From the IMG/VR virus record IMGVR_UViG_3300009177_000033, positions 1 through 64,000 of that record: a DNA stretch of 64,000 nt; one strand, given 5' to 3'. Position 1 is the stretch's first letter; the number at the start of each line of letters is the position of its first letter. Under the pieces are notes generated by a model that did no database searches, was not told the origin of the DNA, and worked only from the letters and a program-made list of their open reading frames with translations. This document shows, in pieces, positions 7,665-15,243 of the stretch. A program made the translations under genes and the position numbers. Origin of the DNA: a virus.

Positions 7665-9199
7665 TAAACCACAAGAATCTTGTATTCGGTCGTTTTCGGC
7701 TGAGCGCCCAAAGCAATCCCCGTTGCCATCGTCAGCGCGACCATCCCGTCAATCCGTCCGCGCGCCTTCGACTTATCCAGTTTCCTCGAGCCCGCTGGAT
7801 CGCGGGTTACTACCGCGTTGTTGGCACACATTGCCAGAACGGGGTGATTCGCGTGGCGCATTTTGCCAGCAAGTAGCAAAGCTTCCAATTGCAGCAGCGC
7901 GGGCGACATCGATTGGTAGCCCTGCCCGAACTCGATAAACGTCTCATCGATTGCCGATTCCGCCATGCCCTGGCGCACCAGCGCCGCGCGAAAATGGGCC
8001 CAATTCCAGCGATCAAATGCGATCTTGCGCAGCTTCGTCGTCTGCAAAAGGTTCATGATATAGCGGGCGATGTAATCGTATTCGATGGCCTTACCCGGGG
8101 TAGTTTCCAACAGGCCATTTTGCCACCAGACGTCATAGGGCGCTCTGTCGTGCCGCGCCTTTTCCGCCAAACCGTCGAGCGGAAGCCAGAAATTCGATTT
8201 GATCGACCATAGATCGCCGACCCTCGCCACCCGCTCCAAACACGTCAAATCGTTTACGGTGGATAAGTCCAGCCCGCCGTACGCTTCCAGTTGATCGAAA
8301 TCCTCGGCAATCGCGCCAGCGTTCAAATCCCAGACCGCTTTCGAGATAAACGGATTGCTTTGCTCGACGCGCTGGTTCAGCACGAGATTTCGGTAAGCGG
8401 CCTCCGCGCTGGGCATACGCCGCGCACCTTCCGCCATCGCGAGGACTTCGGTCTCGTTGAGGAAATCCCCAAAGGCCGGATTGGCCGCTTTAATCGCCTC
8501 GATAGAGAACGGGTCCAGATCCTTTGGAGCCGTGGCATATTCGAGGACCACCCGCTTATCTTCGCCCTTTATCGCGTCGTCGATGAGCTGCGACAGCAGA
8601 TCGTTATCGGTGGGCGCTTGCGTCGAGATAATCACGCTTAGCGGGTGCTCTTGCGCACCAGTCGCCGTTTCCATCGCTTCGTACAGCGCCGATCTCGGAC
8701 CGCGTACCTGCCCAAGCTCGTCGTGCACCATAAATGCTGGCGAAAGGCCGTGCGCCGTCGATACGTCCGCGCTCAAAGCGCGATAGAGCGTCCCGCGTTC
8801 TGGGCAGAAAAGCTGCTTTGCCGTATCGCGGATGACCACGCAGCCGCGTAGGTCAGCCGCGATCCGTACAATTTTCGCTGCGAGAGCGAAAATTACTGCC
8901 GCCTGTTCCTTGCTCTGGGCGGTCGAGAATAGCTGGGCGTTTGGAACGCTTTCCGGCCCGACGAGATGCAGCAGAAGCAGAAACGCGGCAAAAGTGGTCT
9001 TGGCGTTCTTTCGACCGACGCTGAGGATCGCGGTTCGCGTTCCGTGCGGATTGCCATAGATCGCTTTGATCCAAGCTTTCTGAAATGGCCTAAGCCGTAC
9101 GGCCTTGCCGATATCCTTGCCCTCAGGGATGCGGCAGTAGCGCTCGATCCAGCGGATATTGCGGGCGACGCGCTGGGCTGGGCTGAGCGGTTTCTTCAT
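7664..9199 (-). CDS. Terminase large subunit
   Basis: 511 residues from ATG 9199, which overlaps the stop of the upstream membrane-protein gene (ATGA). ATPase domain: Walker A-like SVGRKNAKTT at about 60-69 and Walker B FMVHDE at about 156-161. Nuclease domain with acidic residues in GGLDLS (Asp 311), FDRWNW (Asp 396) and GRIDGMVALTMA (Asp 484), as in Terminase_1 family proteins. It translocates DNA into proheads through the portal and cuts concatemers, acting with the small subunit and the HNH protein encoded upstream. Confidence 0.96.
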   Translation of the reverse strand: MKKPLSPAQRVARNIRWIERYCRIPEGKDIGKAVRLRPFQKAWIKAIYGNPHGTRTAILSVGRKNAKTTFAAFLLLLHLVGPESVPNAQLFSTAQSKEQAAVIFALAAKIVRIAADLRGCVVIRDTAKQLFCPERGTLYRALSADVSTAHGLSPAFMVHDELGQVRGPRSALYEAMETATGAQEHPLSVIISTQAPTDNDLLSQLIDDAIKGEDKRVVLEYATAPKDLDPFSIEAIKAANPAFGDFLNETEVLAMAEGARRMPSAEAAYRNLVLNQRVEQSNPFISKAVWDLNAGAIAEDFDQLEAYGGLDLSTVNDLTCLERVARVGDLWSIKSNFWLPLDGLAEKARHDRAPYDVWWQNGLLETTPGKAIEYDYIARYIMNLLQTTKLRKIAFDRWNWAHFRAALVRQGMAESAIDETFIEFGQGYQSMSPALLQLEALLLAGKMRHANHPVLAMCANNAVVTRDPAGSRKLDKSKARGRIDGMVALTMATGIALGAQPKTTEYKILVV

Positions 9200-9384
9200 G
9201 CCCCGTAAACCGTCGCGACGAGCGCGATCAAAGCGCCCACCCATACCGCGATAATCAGCAGCCGAGATAGCGGATCGAGCTTTACCCACCAATGCAGCGG
9301 CGGCGGCTCGCGCCAGTAACGATCAGCAACCCGGGTTGATCTTACCCCTAGCGCCTTTTCCAGATTGGCGACGGTAAGCGCCAT
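9196..9384 (-). CDS. Small single-span membrane protein between terminase genes
   Basis: 62 residues with one strong transmembrane segment (LLIIAVWVGALIALVATVYGA) at the C-terminus and a charged N-terminus. It starts immediately after the small terminase stop and overlaps the large terminase start by ATGA. No known function; one of many tiny membrane proteins in this genome. Confidence 0.65.
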   Translation of the reverse strand: MALTVANLEKALGVRSTRVADRYWREPPPLHWWVKLDPLSRLLIIAVWVGALIALVATVYGA

Positions 9385-9891
9385 CTAGTCCTCTTCCCAA
9401 GGACGGACCTTTGACGTATTTCGCGAGGCAGTGGCAGCGGCGGCAGGCGTATAGCGGCTTTGGTTGGTTAAGCGCAGTCGCGTCGCCAATTTCGAATAAT
9501 TGCTGGTCTCGTTTCCACGCGATTTGATCAGGGCGTTATATCTCTTGAACCCTTCGCCGTTTTTGATCCACTCGTTCTTGAACTGATAGAGAACGGCGTT
9601 TAACCGATCGATCTCCGCGCGGTGACCTACCAAGTCGAGCAACATTTCCTGGGTTGCTTGGCTTTGGAAGAAATCAACGGGTTCAGACGCGACAATCTGC
9701 TTCCAAATCTTCTTGTGCGTGGTGGGTAGATATTCGGGCGGGTCTGGGCGTTTGGCAGCGCCAGCAAAACCCCCGTCGATAACGTTCAGCTTGTCGTCTT
9801 TTTGCGGGCGGCCACGTTTGCGATAACGCGGTGGTGTATCGACGGCATCCGTTCCCGTCATGGCCTCTGTTTCGTTTTTGTCACTATCCAT
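9385..9891 (-). CDS. Terminase small subunit (P27-like)
   Basis: 168 residues. An N-terminal RKRGRPQKDD AT-hook-like patch precedes a helical core (PPEYLPTTHKKIWKQIV... and LVGHRAEIDRLNAVLYQF) typical of P27-family small terminases, with a basic C-terminus. It recognises the packaging start on phage DNA and loads the large subunit. The order HNH nuclease, small, large subunit supports the call. Confidence 0.88.
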   Translation of the reverse strand: MDSDKNETEAMTGTDAVDTPPRYRKRGRPQKDDKLNVIDGGFAGAAKRPDPPEYLPTTHKKIWKQIVASEPVDFFQSQATQEMLLDLVGHRAEIDRLNAVLYQFKNEWIKNGEGFKRYNALIKSRGNETSNYSKLATRLRLTNQSRYTPAAAATASRNTSKVRPWEED

Positions 9892-9967
9892 TTTCGGCCC
9901 TGTTACGATTTAATGCGCAAAAAGCGCTCGACGCTCTTTGATCGACGCTTAAATCGTATGTTTTCAT
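9884..9967 (-). CDS. Possible 27-residue leader peptide before terminase
   Basis: ATG 9967 begins MKTYDLSVDQRASSAF..., ending 8 nt inside the small terminase gene. The purine-rich GGGGGGC in front is a poor ribosome-binding site. It may be a translated leader or chance. Confidence 0.25.
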   Translation of the reverse strand: MKTYDLSVDQRASSAFCALNRNRAENG

Positions 9968-10010
9968 GCCCCCCGGTGGTCTTTCTCAATGATTATTAGG
10001 TTTTTTCAAT

Positions 10011-10220
10011 TTACGCAATTGCATCGATAGCGAGAACACGGCGAGCTTCCTTATTGACTGCATCTCGAATGAATTGCGCCGTTCGTAGTCCTACATGGCT
10101 AGCTGCCATCTGGATTGCGCGGTGCTCGCTGGCACGAACGCGAAAGGCCAGTAGTGGCTTGATAGCGCCACGCTTATGCGACGGTGGTATTGCCTCTCGA
10201 TATGTCGAGCAGTTCGCCAT
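10011..10220 (-). CDS. Ribbon-helix-helix-like small DNA-binding protein
   Basis: 69 residues. FRVRASEHRAIQMAASHVG followed by RTAQFIRDAVNKEA matches the strand-helix-helix pattern of MobC/DUF1778-type ribbon-helix-helix proteins. It starts by TAATG overlap with the preceding small gene. Probably a DNA-binding regulator or packaging accessory upstream of terminase; target unknown. Confidence 0.7.
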   Translation of the reverse strand: MANCSTYREAIPPSHKRGAIKPLLAFRVRASEHRAIQMAASHVGLRTAQFIRDAVNKEARRVLAIDAIA

Positions 10221-10369
10221 TACTGCCGACGCTCGTTGTCGTTCGTATCGAGAGGGTGGGGCGTGACGAATAGATATCCCTGAGGATCGAGCATGCCAGC
10301 AATAACGATAACTGTGCCTTGCCAGCCACCGGCTCTTAGATTGGAGCAGAATATCTTAAAGCCCAACAC
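10220..10369 (-). CDS. Conserved-looking 49-residue protein
   Basis: Starts at GTG 10369 with AAGGGA about 8 nt upstream and ends in TAATG coupling with the next gene. The sequence includes NLRAGGWQGTVIVIAGML and FVTPHP, a hydrophobic core flanked by polar residues. Function unknown. Confidence 0.5.
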   Translation of the reverse strand: MLGFKIFCSNLRAGGWQGTVIVIAGMLDPQGYLFVTPHPLDTNDNERRQ

Positions 10370-10381
10370 TGGGGCATTCCC

Positions 10382-10468
10382 TTAATGAGCGTGCGTAAGC
10401 AGATAGGCGAACACAATCACCAGAACGACAAGAGAGATCGCAAGCGGCATAGGCCACTCGCTATTCAT
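10382..10468 (-). CDS. 28-residue single-span membrane peptide
   Basis: MNSEWPMPLAISLVVLVIVF... is almost entirely one transmembrane helix with a short His-containing tail. It starts by ATGA overlap with the preceding membrane-protein gene. Function unknown. Confidence 0.5.
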   Translation of the reverse strand: MNSEWPMPLAISLVVLVIVFAYLLTHAH

Positions 10469-10659
10469 GGGCGCTCGCGCCTTCCTTCCGCCTTACCTTC
10501 TGCAAAGCGGGCCTCGCCTGTCGTCTTAACGAGAGCATCCTTCATGCTATTGGTGGCGATCTCGACTTGCTCTGTCAATCTGAGCGTACGGTAAGCCACA
10601 ACAACAGTTACCAGATTCATGAGCGCAACTAGGCCAAGTAGCAATGTGTTTAGATCCAT
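10465..10659 (-). CDS. Small membrane protein with cytoplasmic coiled tail
   Basis: 64 residues: one N-terminal transmembrane helix (about 5-23) then a charged helix. It lies 11 nt after the HNH gene start region of the same transcript. The layout resembles other membrane plus coiled-coil proteins encoded here (42735-43088, 60371-60775). Function unknown. Confidence 0.6.
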   Translation of the reverse strand: MDLNTLLLGLVALMNLVTVVVAYRTLRLTEQVEIATNSMKDALVKTTGEARFAEGKAEGRRERP

Positions 10660-10669
10660 TTGCGCTACC

Positions 10670-10957
10670 TCATACCGGCCAACCGTCTAAGCCGATGCGG
10701 GGCTTAACCGGTTTGCCGGATCGCTCGACGCTGGCAGTATGTTGGTCGTGGCATTCCTTGCAGAGGCTTTCGAGCGGCGAATTGTTGAACTTCATCCAGT
10801 CGCCTCGATGTGGCTCGACGTGATGGACAACTTTCGCTGGCTTAACGATGCCTAATTGCAGGCATTTTTGGCAAAGCGGATGATCTTTTAACTGCCTAAG
10901 CCGAAGCATTCGCCATTGCAGGGAATTATACATCCATTGCCATGGCGGTTTTTTCAC
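10670..10957 (-). CDS. HNH endonuclease of the packaging module
   Basis: 95 residues from GTG 10957 (GTGA overlap with the preceding stop); an ATG at 10975 is also in frame. The zinc/HNH signature is CQKC, VVHHVEPHRGD, then SLCKECHDQH. Small HNH proteins beside terminase, such as HK97 gp74, aid terminase cutting during packaging; this one lies just upstream of both terminase genes. Confidence 0.88.
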   Translation of the reverse strand: MKKPPWQWMYNSLQWRMLRLRQLKDHPLCQKCLQLGIVKPAKVVHHVEPHRGDWMKFNNSPLESLCKECHDQHTASVERSGKPVKPRIGLDGWPV

Positions 10958-11049
10958 AGCCAAACCCATGCCCAAACACAGAACACCATGATCGTCAGTG
11001 CCAATAGCACGACATCTTCTCCGGAAGGCTCGAACTGAATTTGCGGCAT
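10954..11049 (-). CDS. 31-residue membrane peptide
   Basis: MPQIQFEPSGEDVVLLALTI... has one transmembrane segment. Its leader reads AAACCGATGGACCACAA before the ATG, a minus-strand variant of the shared ribosome-binding leader seen in the plus-strand operon. It ends in GTGA coupling to the HNH gene. Positions 11050-11165 upstream hold no other gene I can see. Confidence 0.5.
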   Translation of the reverse strand: MPQIQFEPSGEDVVLLALTIMVFCVWAWVWL

Positions 11050-11165
11050 TTGTGGTCCATCGGTTTTACCGTTTATGGGTTACCACTGACCGATTCGTCT
11101 GTGTCTTTCGACATACGAGACAACGGCTACCGCACTGGCGGGCGATTCCCGCATATTGTGGAGGA

Positions 11166-11669
11166 TTAAATTTTCTCCACCGCATGTAGTGGCGCTTTTA
11201 CCCGCGTCTCGCGTCCGAGTAAATGCAGCAGCAATTCGATGCGCTCGCCACGTGTGAATATCACCTTGCCAATGGCGTCTGCCGCAGTGCCAAATTTGAT
11301 CCGGACCTTATCGCCGCGGCGAATTAAATCGTCGCGCGCAATGATTAATTCTCCTGATTTTTCACGGCGTTGGATGGCTTCGACCTCTCCAACGGGCAGC
11401 GGCGCGGGTATTCCATTTTCGCCAGTCATTATCAGCGAGACGATTCCGCGCGTGCTGTTGATGGCACGCCAGCTTGCGTCCGCCAGGGCGAATTTAATCA
11501 GAACATAGCCGGGGAAAATCGGCTCACTCGTCGAGATGATTCGCCTACGGATCGTGCGCTTGATCTCGACGTGCGGGGAATACGCTTCGAATTGCTGGCG
11601 AGCCAGATTGCGCAGCGCCAAGTTTTCCTGCCGGGATTTCGTTCTGGCGGCGTACCAGCGCGGGACCAT
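11166..11669 (-). CDS. NusG/RfaH-like transcription antitermination factor
   Basis: 167 residues. The NGN domain begins RWYAARTKSRQENLALRNLA with the typical FPGYVLIKF strand near residue 55. A C-terminal KOW domain (GDKVRIKFGTAADAIGKV) follows a linker. Such specialised NusG paralogues bind RNA polymerase and suppress pausing and termination. It is the first gene of the minus-strand late operon and stands back to back with a leader that contains a terminator, which suggests it controls read-through in one or both directions. No good ribosome-binding site precedes ATG 11669. Confidence 0.9.
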   Translation of the reverse strand: MVPRWYAARTKSRQENLALRNLARQQFEAYSPHVEIKRTIRRRIISTSEPIFPGYVLIKFALADASWRAINSTRGIVSLIMTGENGIPAPLPVGEVEAIQRREKSGELIIARDDLIRRGDKVRIKFGTAADAIGKVIFTRGERIELLLHLLGRETRVKAPLHAVEKI

Positions 11670-11748
11670 GGGGATTCGCGTTTTTGCCCGATTCCTACGT
11701 CGAGCAGCGATATACCAGTTTTTAACCCTTAAAACCGCTTGGCGCTGT

Positions 11749-11766
11749 AGGCGATAATTATCGCCT
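11749..11766. promoter_or_regulatory. 18-bp perfect palindrome, candidate operator
   Basis: AGGCGATAATTATCGCCT is a perfect palindrome. GGCGATAATTGTCGCT at 30221-30236, in the other divergent region, matches 14 of the 16 core positions. A T-run follows on the plus strand, so a short terminator is the competing reading. Candidate ligand: a phage repressor such as the product of 29612-29851. Confidence 0.55.
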
Positions 11767-11995
11767 TTTTCGCTTGGCGGGGGTACGGCAAACCCCTAAA
11801 ATATCGATACAAATTGGGACTGGGAATAAGCCGAAGGTGGCCAATAAATAGTGGCCTTAAGGTGGGACCAAGAAGTTCTCGCGCGCTCCCAGTAGCGATA
11901 AGAAAATAAAAAGCTCTACGAAATGGGAAAAAATAGGCCGCTTCCAAAACGGCCCGGCGTCCAAAGCCGTCGCGAGAACGCGAAGAAAGAAAAAC

Positions 11996-12029
11996 GAGAC
12001 GCACGCATAGCAACGTCGCGTCTCTTTTT
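11996..12029 (+). terminator. Factor-independent terminator in the leader
   Basis: GAGACGC (11996-12002) pairs with GCGTCTC (12018-12024), with three further pairs inside across a one-base bulge, followed by TTTTT. It lies about 100 nt upstream of the first early gene, so it would stop or attenuate leader transcripts unless antiterminated. Confidence 0.75.
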
Positions 12030-12075
12030 CTTGAGCTTCGATGGGGCGCTTAACGGCGCTCTATCGAAGTTCAAG
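12030..12075 (+). ncRNA. Long hairpin in the untranslated leader
   Basis: CTTGAGCTTCGAT pairs with ATCGAAGTTCAAG (13 pairs, one G-U), with an inner GCGC stem. It directly follows the terminator and precedes the first gene by about 50 nt. It could be an antitermination or attenuation element; no family recognised. Confidence 0.55.
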
Positions 12076-12126
12076 AGGAACTTCGCCCAACGCGCAACGC
12101 TCTGGGCAACACCTAGGAGATAGAAA

Positions 12127-12294
12127 ATGAAAATGGTTCATCGCTGCATCGAGTGTGGCCAATCATTCAAAAATAACTCGTCGTTCAACGCGCACGAGTG
12201 CGTTACGTCAATCGAGAATTTGCCGATGGATGAACTTCTCCGACGCTACGAAGAACAGCGGAAACTTCCGCGCTCTACAACGACCAAACAGTAA
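12127..12294 (+). CDS. 55-residue zinc-finger-like protein
   Basis: First gene of the plus-strand early operon; ATG 12127 follows TAGGAGATAGAAA. The sequence HRCIECGQSFKNN...NAHEC has the C-x2-C...H-x-C spacing of a small zinc finger, then a charged helix. Probably nucleic-acid or protein binding. Function unknown. Confidence 0.65.
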   Translation: MKMVHRCIECGQSFKNNSSFNAHECVTSIENLPMDELLRRYEEQRKLPRSTTTKQ

Positions 12295-12315
12295 AACTTC
12301 CTTTTTTTCCCCCGC

Positions 12316-12336
12316 AAACGTTCGCAACGAACGTTT
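12316..12336 (+). other. 9-bp hairpin before a start codon
   Basis: AAACGTTCG CAA CGAACGTTT is a perfect 9-bp stem with a 3-nt loop, ending 2 nt before an AAACCGATGGGAG leader and about 24 nt before ATG 12360. A pyrimidine tract precedes it. It may affect access to the ribosome-binding site. Confidence 0.5.
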
Positions 12337-12359
12337 CGAAACCGATGGGAGCAATTCCA

Positions 12360-12521
12360 ATGAAAATCGCAGCCTTTATCGCAGCGCTTCGCCTTAAAAA
12401 GATTTTGGCCGAACGTCGTTACGAAAACGAAAATCAATCGCGCGTCCAAGAGCGTATTGCCGATTACGGCGACAACGGAACGGAAGCGCAGTTTTATCTT
12501 CTCACTGACAACTTTCGCTAA
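12360..12521 (+). CDS. 53-residue hypothetical protein
   Basis: MKIAAFIAALRLKKILAER... is a basic helix followed by an acidic tail. The start is preceded by AAACCGATGGGAG; the ATG inside that leader is in frame five codons upstream, so a slightly longer product is possible. Unknown function. Confidence 0.55.
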   Translation: MKIAAFIAALRLKKILAERRYENENQSRVQERIADYGDNGTEAQFYLLTDNFR

Positions 12522-12534
12522 GCGGAGAACGAAG

Positions 12535-12771
12535 ATGCAAAAGCACAAAGCAACTTTCGTTTACGTCAACGGTGGCGACGAGTTCGACGACGATTACGAG
12601 CTTCGGATCGGCGGACGCAAAACGTTTTTCGCCGTTCAAATCACTGGGCGCACTTTTTCGCCATATCGCTTCGATGGGCAAGCGCTCGACTATTTCGGAG
12701 AATACTCAACGCTCGACGCTGCCAAGGCGGCAACCGTTAAGCAATATCTTCTCGAAAAACTGGAGAAATAA
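12535..12771 (+). CDS. 78-residue hypothetical protein
   Basis: Starts at ATG 12535 after GCGGAGAACGAAG. Predicted beta strands (ATFVYVNGGDEF, YELRIGGRKTFFAVQI) and a C-terminal helix (AAKAATVKQYLLEKLEK) give a compact soluble alpha/beta protein. Unrecognised. Confidence 0.65.
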   Translation: MQKHKATFVYVNGGDEFDDDYELRIGGRKTFFAVQITGRTFSPYRFDGQALDYFGEYSTLDAAKAATVKQYLLEKLEK

Positions 12772-12772
12772 A

Positions 12773-12979
12773 ATGGCACGCAAACCGAAAGGCTTTCGCA
12801 CCGGACACGACGACAGCTTAGCTTGCCCGCATCGTGACGTTTCGGTTTGCCGAAAGTGCGCGACGCAATATGCCGAGATCGTCGAGGTATACGGGCGGCA
12901 TTACTGGATCGCCGACGTTGCCGAACGTCGCGCGTTATTTACCGAGCGAAAAACGGACGGCGACTTTAAGTGCATCTGA
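12773..12979 (+). CDS. 68-residue Cys/His-containing protein
   Basis: ATG 12773 follows the preceding stop by 1 nt. The sequence CPHRDVSVCRKCATQY suggests one zinc site (C, H, C, C). Function unknown. Confidence 0.6.
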   Translation: MARKPKGFRTGHDDSLACPHRDVSVCRKCATQYAEIVEVYGRHYWIADVAERRALFTERKTDGDFKCI

Positions 12980-12987
12980 AAATCTCT

Positions 12988-13003
12988 AAACCGATGGAGA
13001 AAC
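12988..13003 (+). promoter_or_regulatory. AAACCGATGGAG leader, copy before 13008
   Basis: AAACCGATGGAGA at 12988-13000, followed by AACGAAA and ATG 13008. Same 12-nt core as the copies at 13604, 15225, 17003, 18446 and 36649. The ATG within the leader is out of frame here, so it acts as ribosome-binding site, not as start. Confidence 0.7.
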
Positions 13004-13007
13004 GAAA

Positions 13008-13298
13008 ATGACAACGCTCTTGCAGACTATCAAGCAAACCGTATCTGCCGACTCGATCTATCGACAAAAGGATGGGACGATCATTTTCCGCCGTGGTTAT
13101 TTCTATCGCCACGGCATGACGCCAGAAGCATTCCGTGATGGCATTTCGACGAAACTTAAGAAAGCTGGCATCGATCATACCGTCGTCGATTACGGCGATC
13201 ACTGGACGCCATTTAACGGCGGCGCTTCGCTTTCGCGCTCGTCGCATTTCTACGTTCGCATCGCCGTCGAGACAGTTAAAGTCGGCGAACAATTTTGA
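13008..13298 (+). CDS. 96-residue hypothetical protein
   Basis: MTTLLQTIKQTVSADSIY... then strands around DGTIIFRRGYFYRHG and HFYVRIAVETVKVG. Soluble and small, of the kind common in phage early regions. No domain recognised. It carries the shared AAACCGATGGAG leader. Confidence 0.65.
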   Translation: MTTLLQTIKQTVSADSIYRQKDGTIIFRRGYFYRHGMTPEAFRDGISTKLKKAGIDHTVVDYGDHWTPFNGGASLSRSSHFYVRIAVETVKVGEQF

Positions 13299-13312
13299 AA
13301 ACGAACTTTATT

Positions 13313-13332
13313 GCCGCGCGCAAATGCGCGGC
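13313..13332 (+). other. GC-rich 7-bp hairpin between early genes
   Basis: GCCGCGC and GCGCGGC flank a 6-nt loop, 15 nt after the 13298 stop. There is no tight T-run after it, so weak termination or mRNA stabilisation are both possible. Confidence 0.4.
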
Positions 13333-13374
13333 GTTTGGCAATTTTGCCGTTCATATCAGATTAAGGATTGAGAC

Positions 13375-13557
13375 ATGCCAAACGAAGTCAGCCTAGCAAT
13401 CGGTCGCATCCTTCGGATCGCTTCGCGCCCTACCCAAGATGGCGATATTGCCGAATATGAGCGGTGCCGATCCATTATCATGAATAGCTGCCAGCCCCGG
13501 CCGCACTATGAGCCGAATTGGGTTCGTGATCGCCTCAAGGGCGCACAAGGCGATTGA
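13375..13557 (+). CDS. 60-residue hypothetical protein
   Basis: ATG 13375 after AAGGATTGAGAC. Helical N-terminus (MPNEVSLAIGRILRIASRP) and a DIAEYERCRSIIMNSC helix. Unknown function. Confidence 0.55.
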   Translation: MPNEVSLAIGRILRIASRPTQDGDIAEYERCRSIIMNSCQPRPHYEPNWVRDRLKGAQGD

Positions 13558-13603
13558 AGCGTTTATCCCCTACAAAAATCGAAACTTAGTTTTTGCGCAA
13601 CGC

Positions 13604-13619
13604 AAACCGATGGAGACTA
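13604..13619 (+). promoter_or_regulatory. AAACCGATGGAGACTA leader, copy before the AAA+ gene
   Basis: The full 16-nt element lies 2 nt before ATG 13622. Its own ATG (13610) is in frame four codons earlier, so either could start the AAA+ protein; the spacing from GGAG favours 13622. Confidence 0.7.
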
Positions 13620-13621
13620 CG

Positions 13622-15190
13622 ATGACGAAAAGTCAAAACGAAGCGAACAATCTCTGCGCTCACTTCAAAGCTCGTTCGAAGCTTATTTGGATCGTCTCGC
13701 GCGAAGAGGCGAGAGTCGAGCAATACGTTTTCGAGGCAGCGGCAGCGGCGAAATATATCGCGCGTTGCTGGGATGCCGCGCAAGGCGTTACAGATATCAA
13801 TGGCGAACTCGCTCGGATCGGCGATACCGACGCAAGCGCGACGCTGGCGGCGATCAGCGAACGGGGCAAAGCCGAGACTGGCAAGGAACGTGGCGTTTGG
13901 ATCATGCGCGATCTTCCGCCGTGGCTACAAGGCCCGCTTGGCGTTCCCGTTATTCGCCAGTTGCGCAACTTCGCGCGAACCGTAGAGCCGCGCGATACTG
14001 CCCAGTCCATCGTTATTATTTCCCCAAATGGCGACGTTCCGCCCGAGCTGTCGAACCATACGACAGTTATTGAATGGCCGTTGCCCGACCGGGACGAGAT
14101 CGCCGATCTCATCGACGCGCTCATCGAGGAATACGATCTCAAAGACGTTGTTAAAAACGGCCAGCGCGATTCCGCAATCGACGCTGCAATCGGACTAAGC
14201 GGCGAGGAAGCGCAAGCTTGTTACGCTCGCTCGCTCGTTCAAATGAAGACAATCGATCCCGGCACTGTCGCGAAAGAGAAAAAGCGCGTCATTGCCCGCG
14301 AGCGGATTTTGGAATGGTTCGATCCGATTCCTGGCGGCCTAGATGCCGTTGGCGGTTTGGAAAATCTCAAGACTTGGCTGAAAGGCCGCTCGTTTGCCTA
14401 TACGGCCAAAGCTCGCGAATATGGTTTGCCGCGTCCCAAGGGGACAATGCTCGTCGGTATCTCCGGCTGCGGCAAATCGCTAACCGCCAAGTCGATTGCC
14501 ACCGCGTGGAATTGCCCGCTCATTCGTGTCGATCTTGGAGCGCTCAAAAGCAAGTTCGTCGGCGAAAGCGAAGCGAATTTGCGTAAAGCGTTTGCCATCA
14601 TCGAGGCATTGGGCTTCTGCGTCGTCTGGTTCGACGAGGTAGAGAAAGCGTTGCAAGGCGCGACGAGCGGCAGCGCGGACGGCGGCGTATCTGCCGACGC
14701 GATGGGCGCGGTACTAACGTGGATGCAAGAGCGCAAGAGCGATGCCTTTATAATCATGACGGCAAACGACGTAACGCAATTGCCTCCTGAATTTCTCCGC
14801 AAAGGCCGTTTCGATGAGGTTTGGTGGGTCGATCTACCGAACCAGACAGAGCGCGGCGACGTTCTCCGCGCAGCGCTCAAAGCTCACGGGCGAGATAAAG
14901 TGGAGATCAATCGCACCGCAGTCGCCAAAGCGACGGAAGGTTTCACTGGCTCTGAAATCGCAGCGATAGTCCCAGACGCGCTCTATATCGCGTTTGCCGA
15001 CAACGCTCGCGAGATCACGACAGAGGACCTTATCGCCGCAGCGAATACGGTCGTTCCGCTCGCTCGTACGGCAAAAGAGAAAATCGACTCGATGCGTAAA
15101 TGGGCAAACGGTCGCGCTCGCTTCGCTACGCGAGTCGAGATCGAAATACCGAACACGACAAAGGCGGCTCGGGCGCTCGATATCGCCTGA
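13622..15190 (+). CDS. AAA+ ATPase, Ycf46-like
   Basis: 522 residues. An N-terminal domain of about 240 residues, with an inactive-looking P-loop-type fold (LIWIVSREEARVE...SIVIISPNG...TTVIEWPLPDRDEI), is followed by a full AAA+ module: Walker A GISGCGKS at 279-286, Walker B VVWFDE at 334-339, sensor-1 MTAND near 383, arginine finger in FLRKGRFDEV near 396, and a sensor-2 helix bundle (GFTGSEIAAI). The closest known layout is the chloroplast/cyanobacterial Ycf46 group, related to FtsH/CDC48 AAA domains. No protease domain is present. The next gene is a helical protein with the same leader and may be a partner. Function in the phage cycle unknown. Confidence 0.88.
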   Translation: MTKSQNEANNLCAHFKARSKLIWIVSREEARVEQYVFEAAAAAKYIARCWDAAQGVTDINGELARIGDTDASATLAAISERGKAETGKERGVWIMRDLPPWLQGPLGVPVIRQLRNFARTVEPRDTAQSIVIISPNGDVPPELSNHTTVIEWPLPDRDEIADLIDALIEEYDLKDVVKNGQRDSAIDAAIGLSGEEAQACYARSLVQMKTIDPGTVAKEKKRVIARERILEWFDPIPGGLDAVGGLENLKTWLKGRSFAYTAKAREYGLPRPKGTMLVGISGCGKSLTAKSIATAWNCPLIRVDLGALKSKFVGESEANLRKAFAIIEALGFCVVWFDEVEKALQGATSGSADGGVSADAMGAVLTWMQERKSDAFIIMTANDVTQLPPEFLRKGRFDEVWWVDLPNQTERGDVLRAALKAHGRDKVEINRTAVAKATEGFTGSEIAAIVPDALYIAFADNAREITTEDLIAAANTVVPLARTAKEKIDSMRKWANGRARFATRVEIEIPNTTKAARALDIA

Positions 15191-15224
15191 CTCGATCTGA
15201 CTCACTTCGATTCAAACCGATTCA

Positions 15225-15240
15225 AAACCGATGGAGACTA
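15225..15240 (+). promoter_or_regulatory. AAACCGATGGAGACTA leader, copy before 15244
   Basis: Exact 16-nt element followed by AAA and ATG 15244. A partial copy (CAAACCGATTC) lies 11 nt upstream, giving a short direct repeat. The embedded ATG is out of frame with the gene. Confidence 0.7.
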
Positions 15241-15243
15241 AAA

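Larger units (their letters stand above)
11670..12126. promoter_or_regulatory. Gene-free divergent control region
   Basis: About 457 bp between the NusG-like gene and the first plus-strand gene. It contains an 18-bp palindrome, AT-rich stretches (such as AATAAATAG and GATAAGAAAATAAAAAG), a terminator and a long hairpin. No convincing coding frame and no tRNA cloverleaf was seen. No promoter matches consensus well enough to call. Confidence 0.7.

Noticed and set aside
10998-11189. 63-codon plus-strand frame at the start of the late operon
   Set aside because: Antisense to a 31-residue membrane-peptide gene with a good leader and to the NusG-like gene end; no ribosome-binding site.
11670-12126. 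tRNA or other structured RNA gene
   Set aside because: No cloverleaf or CCA end; the hairpins are better read as terminator and leader structure.
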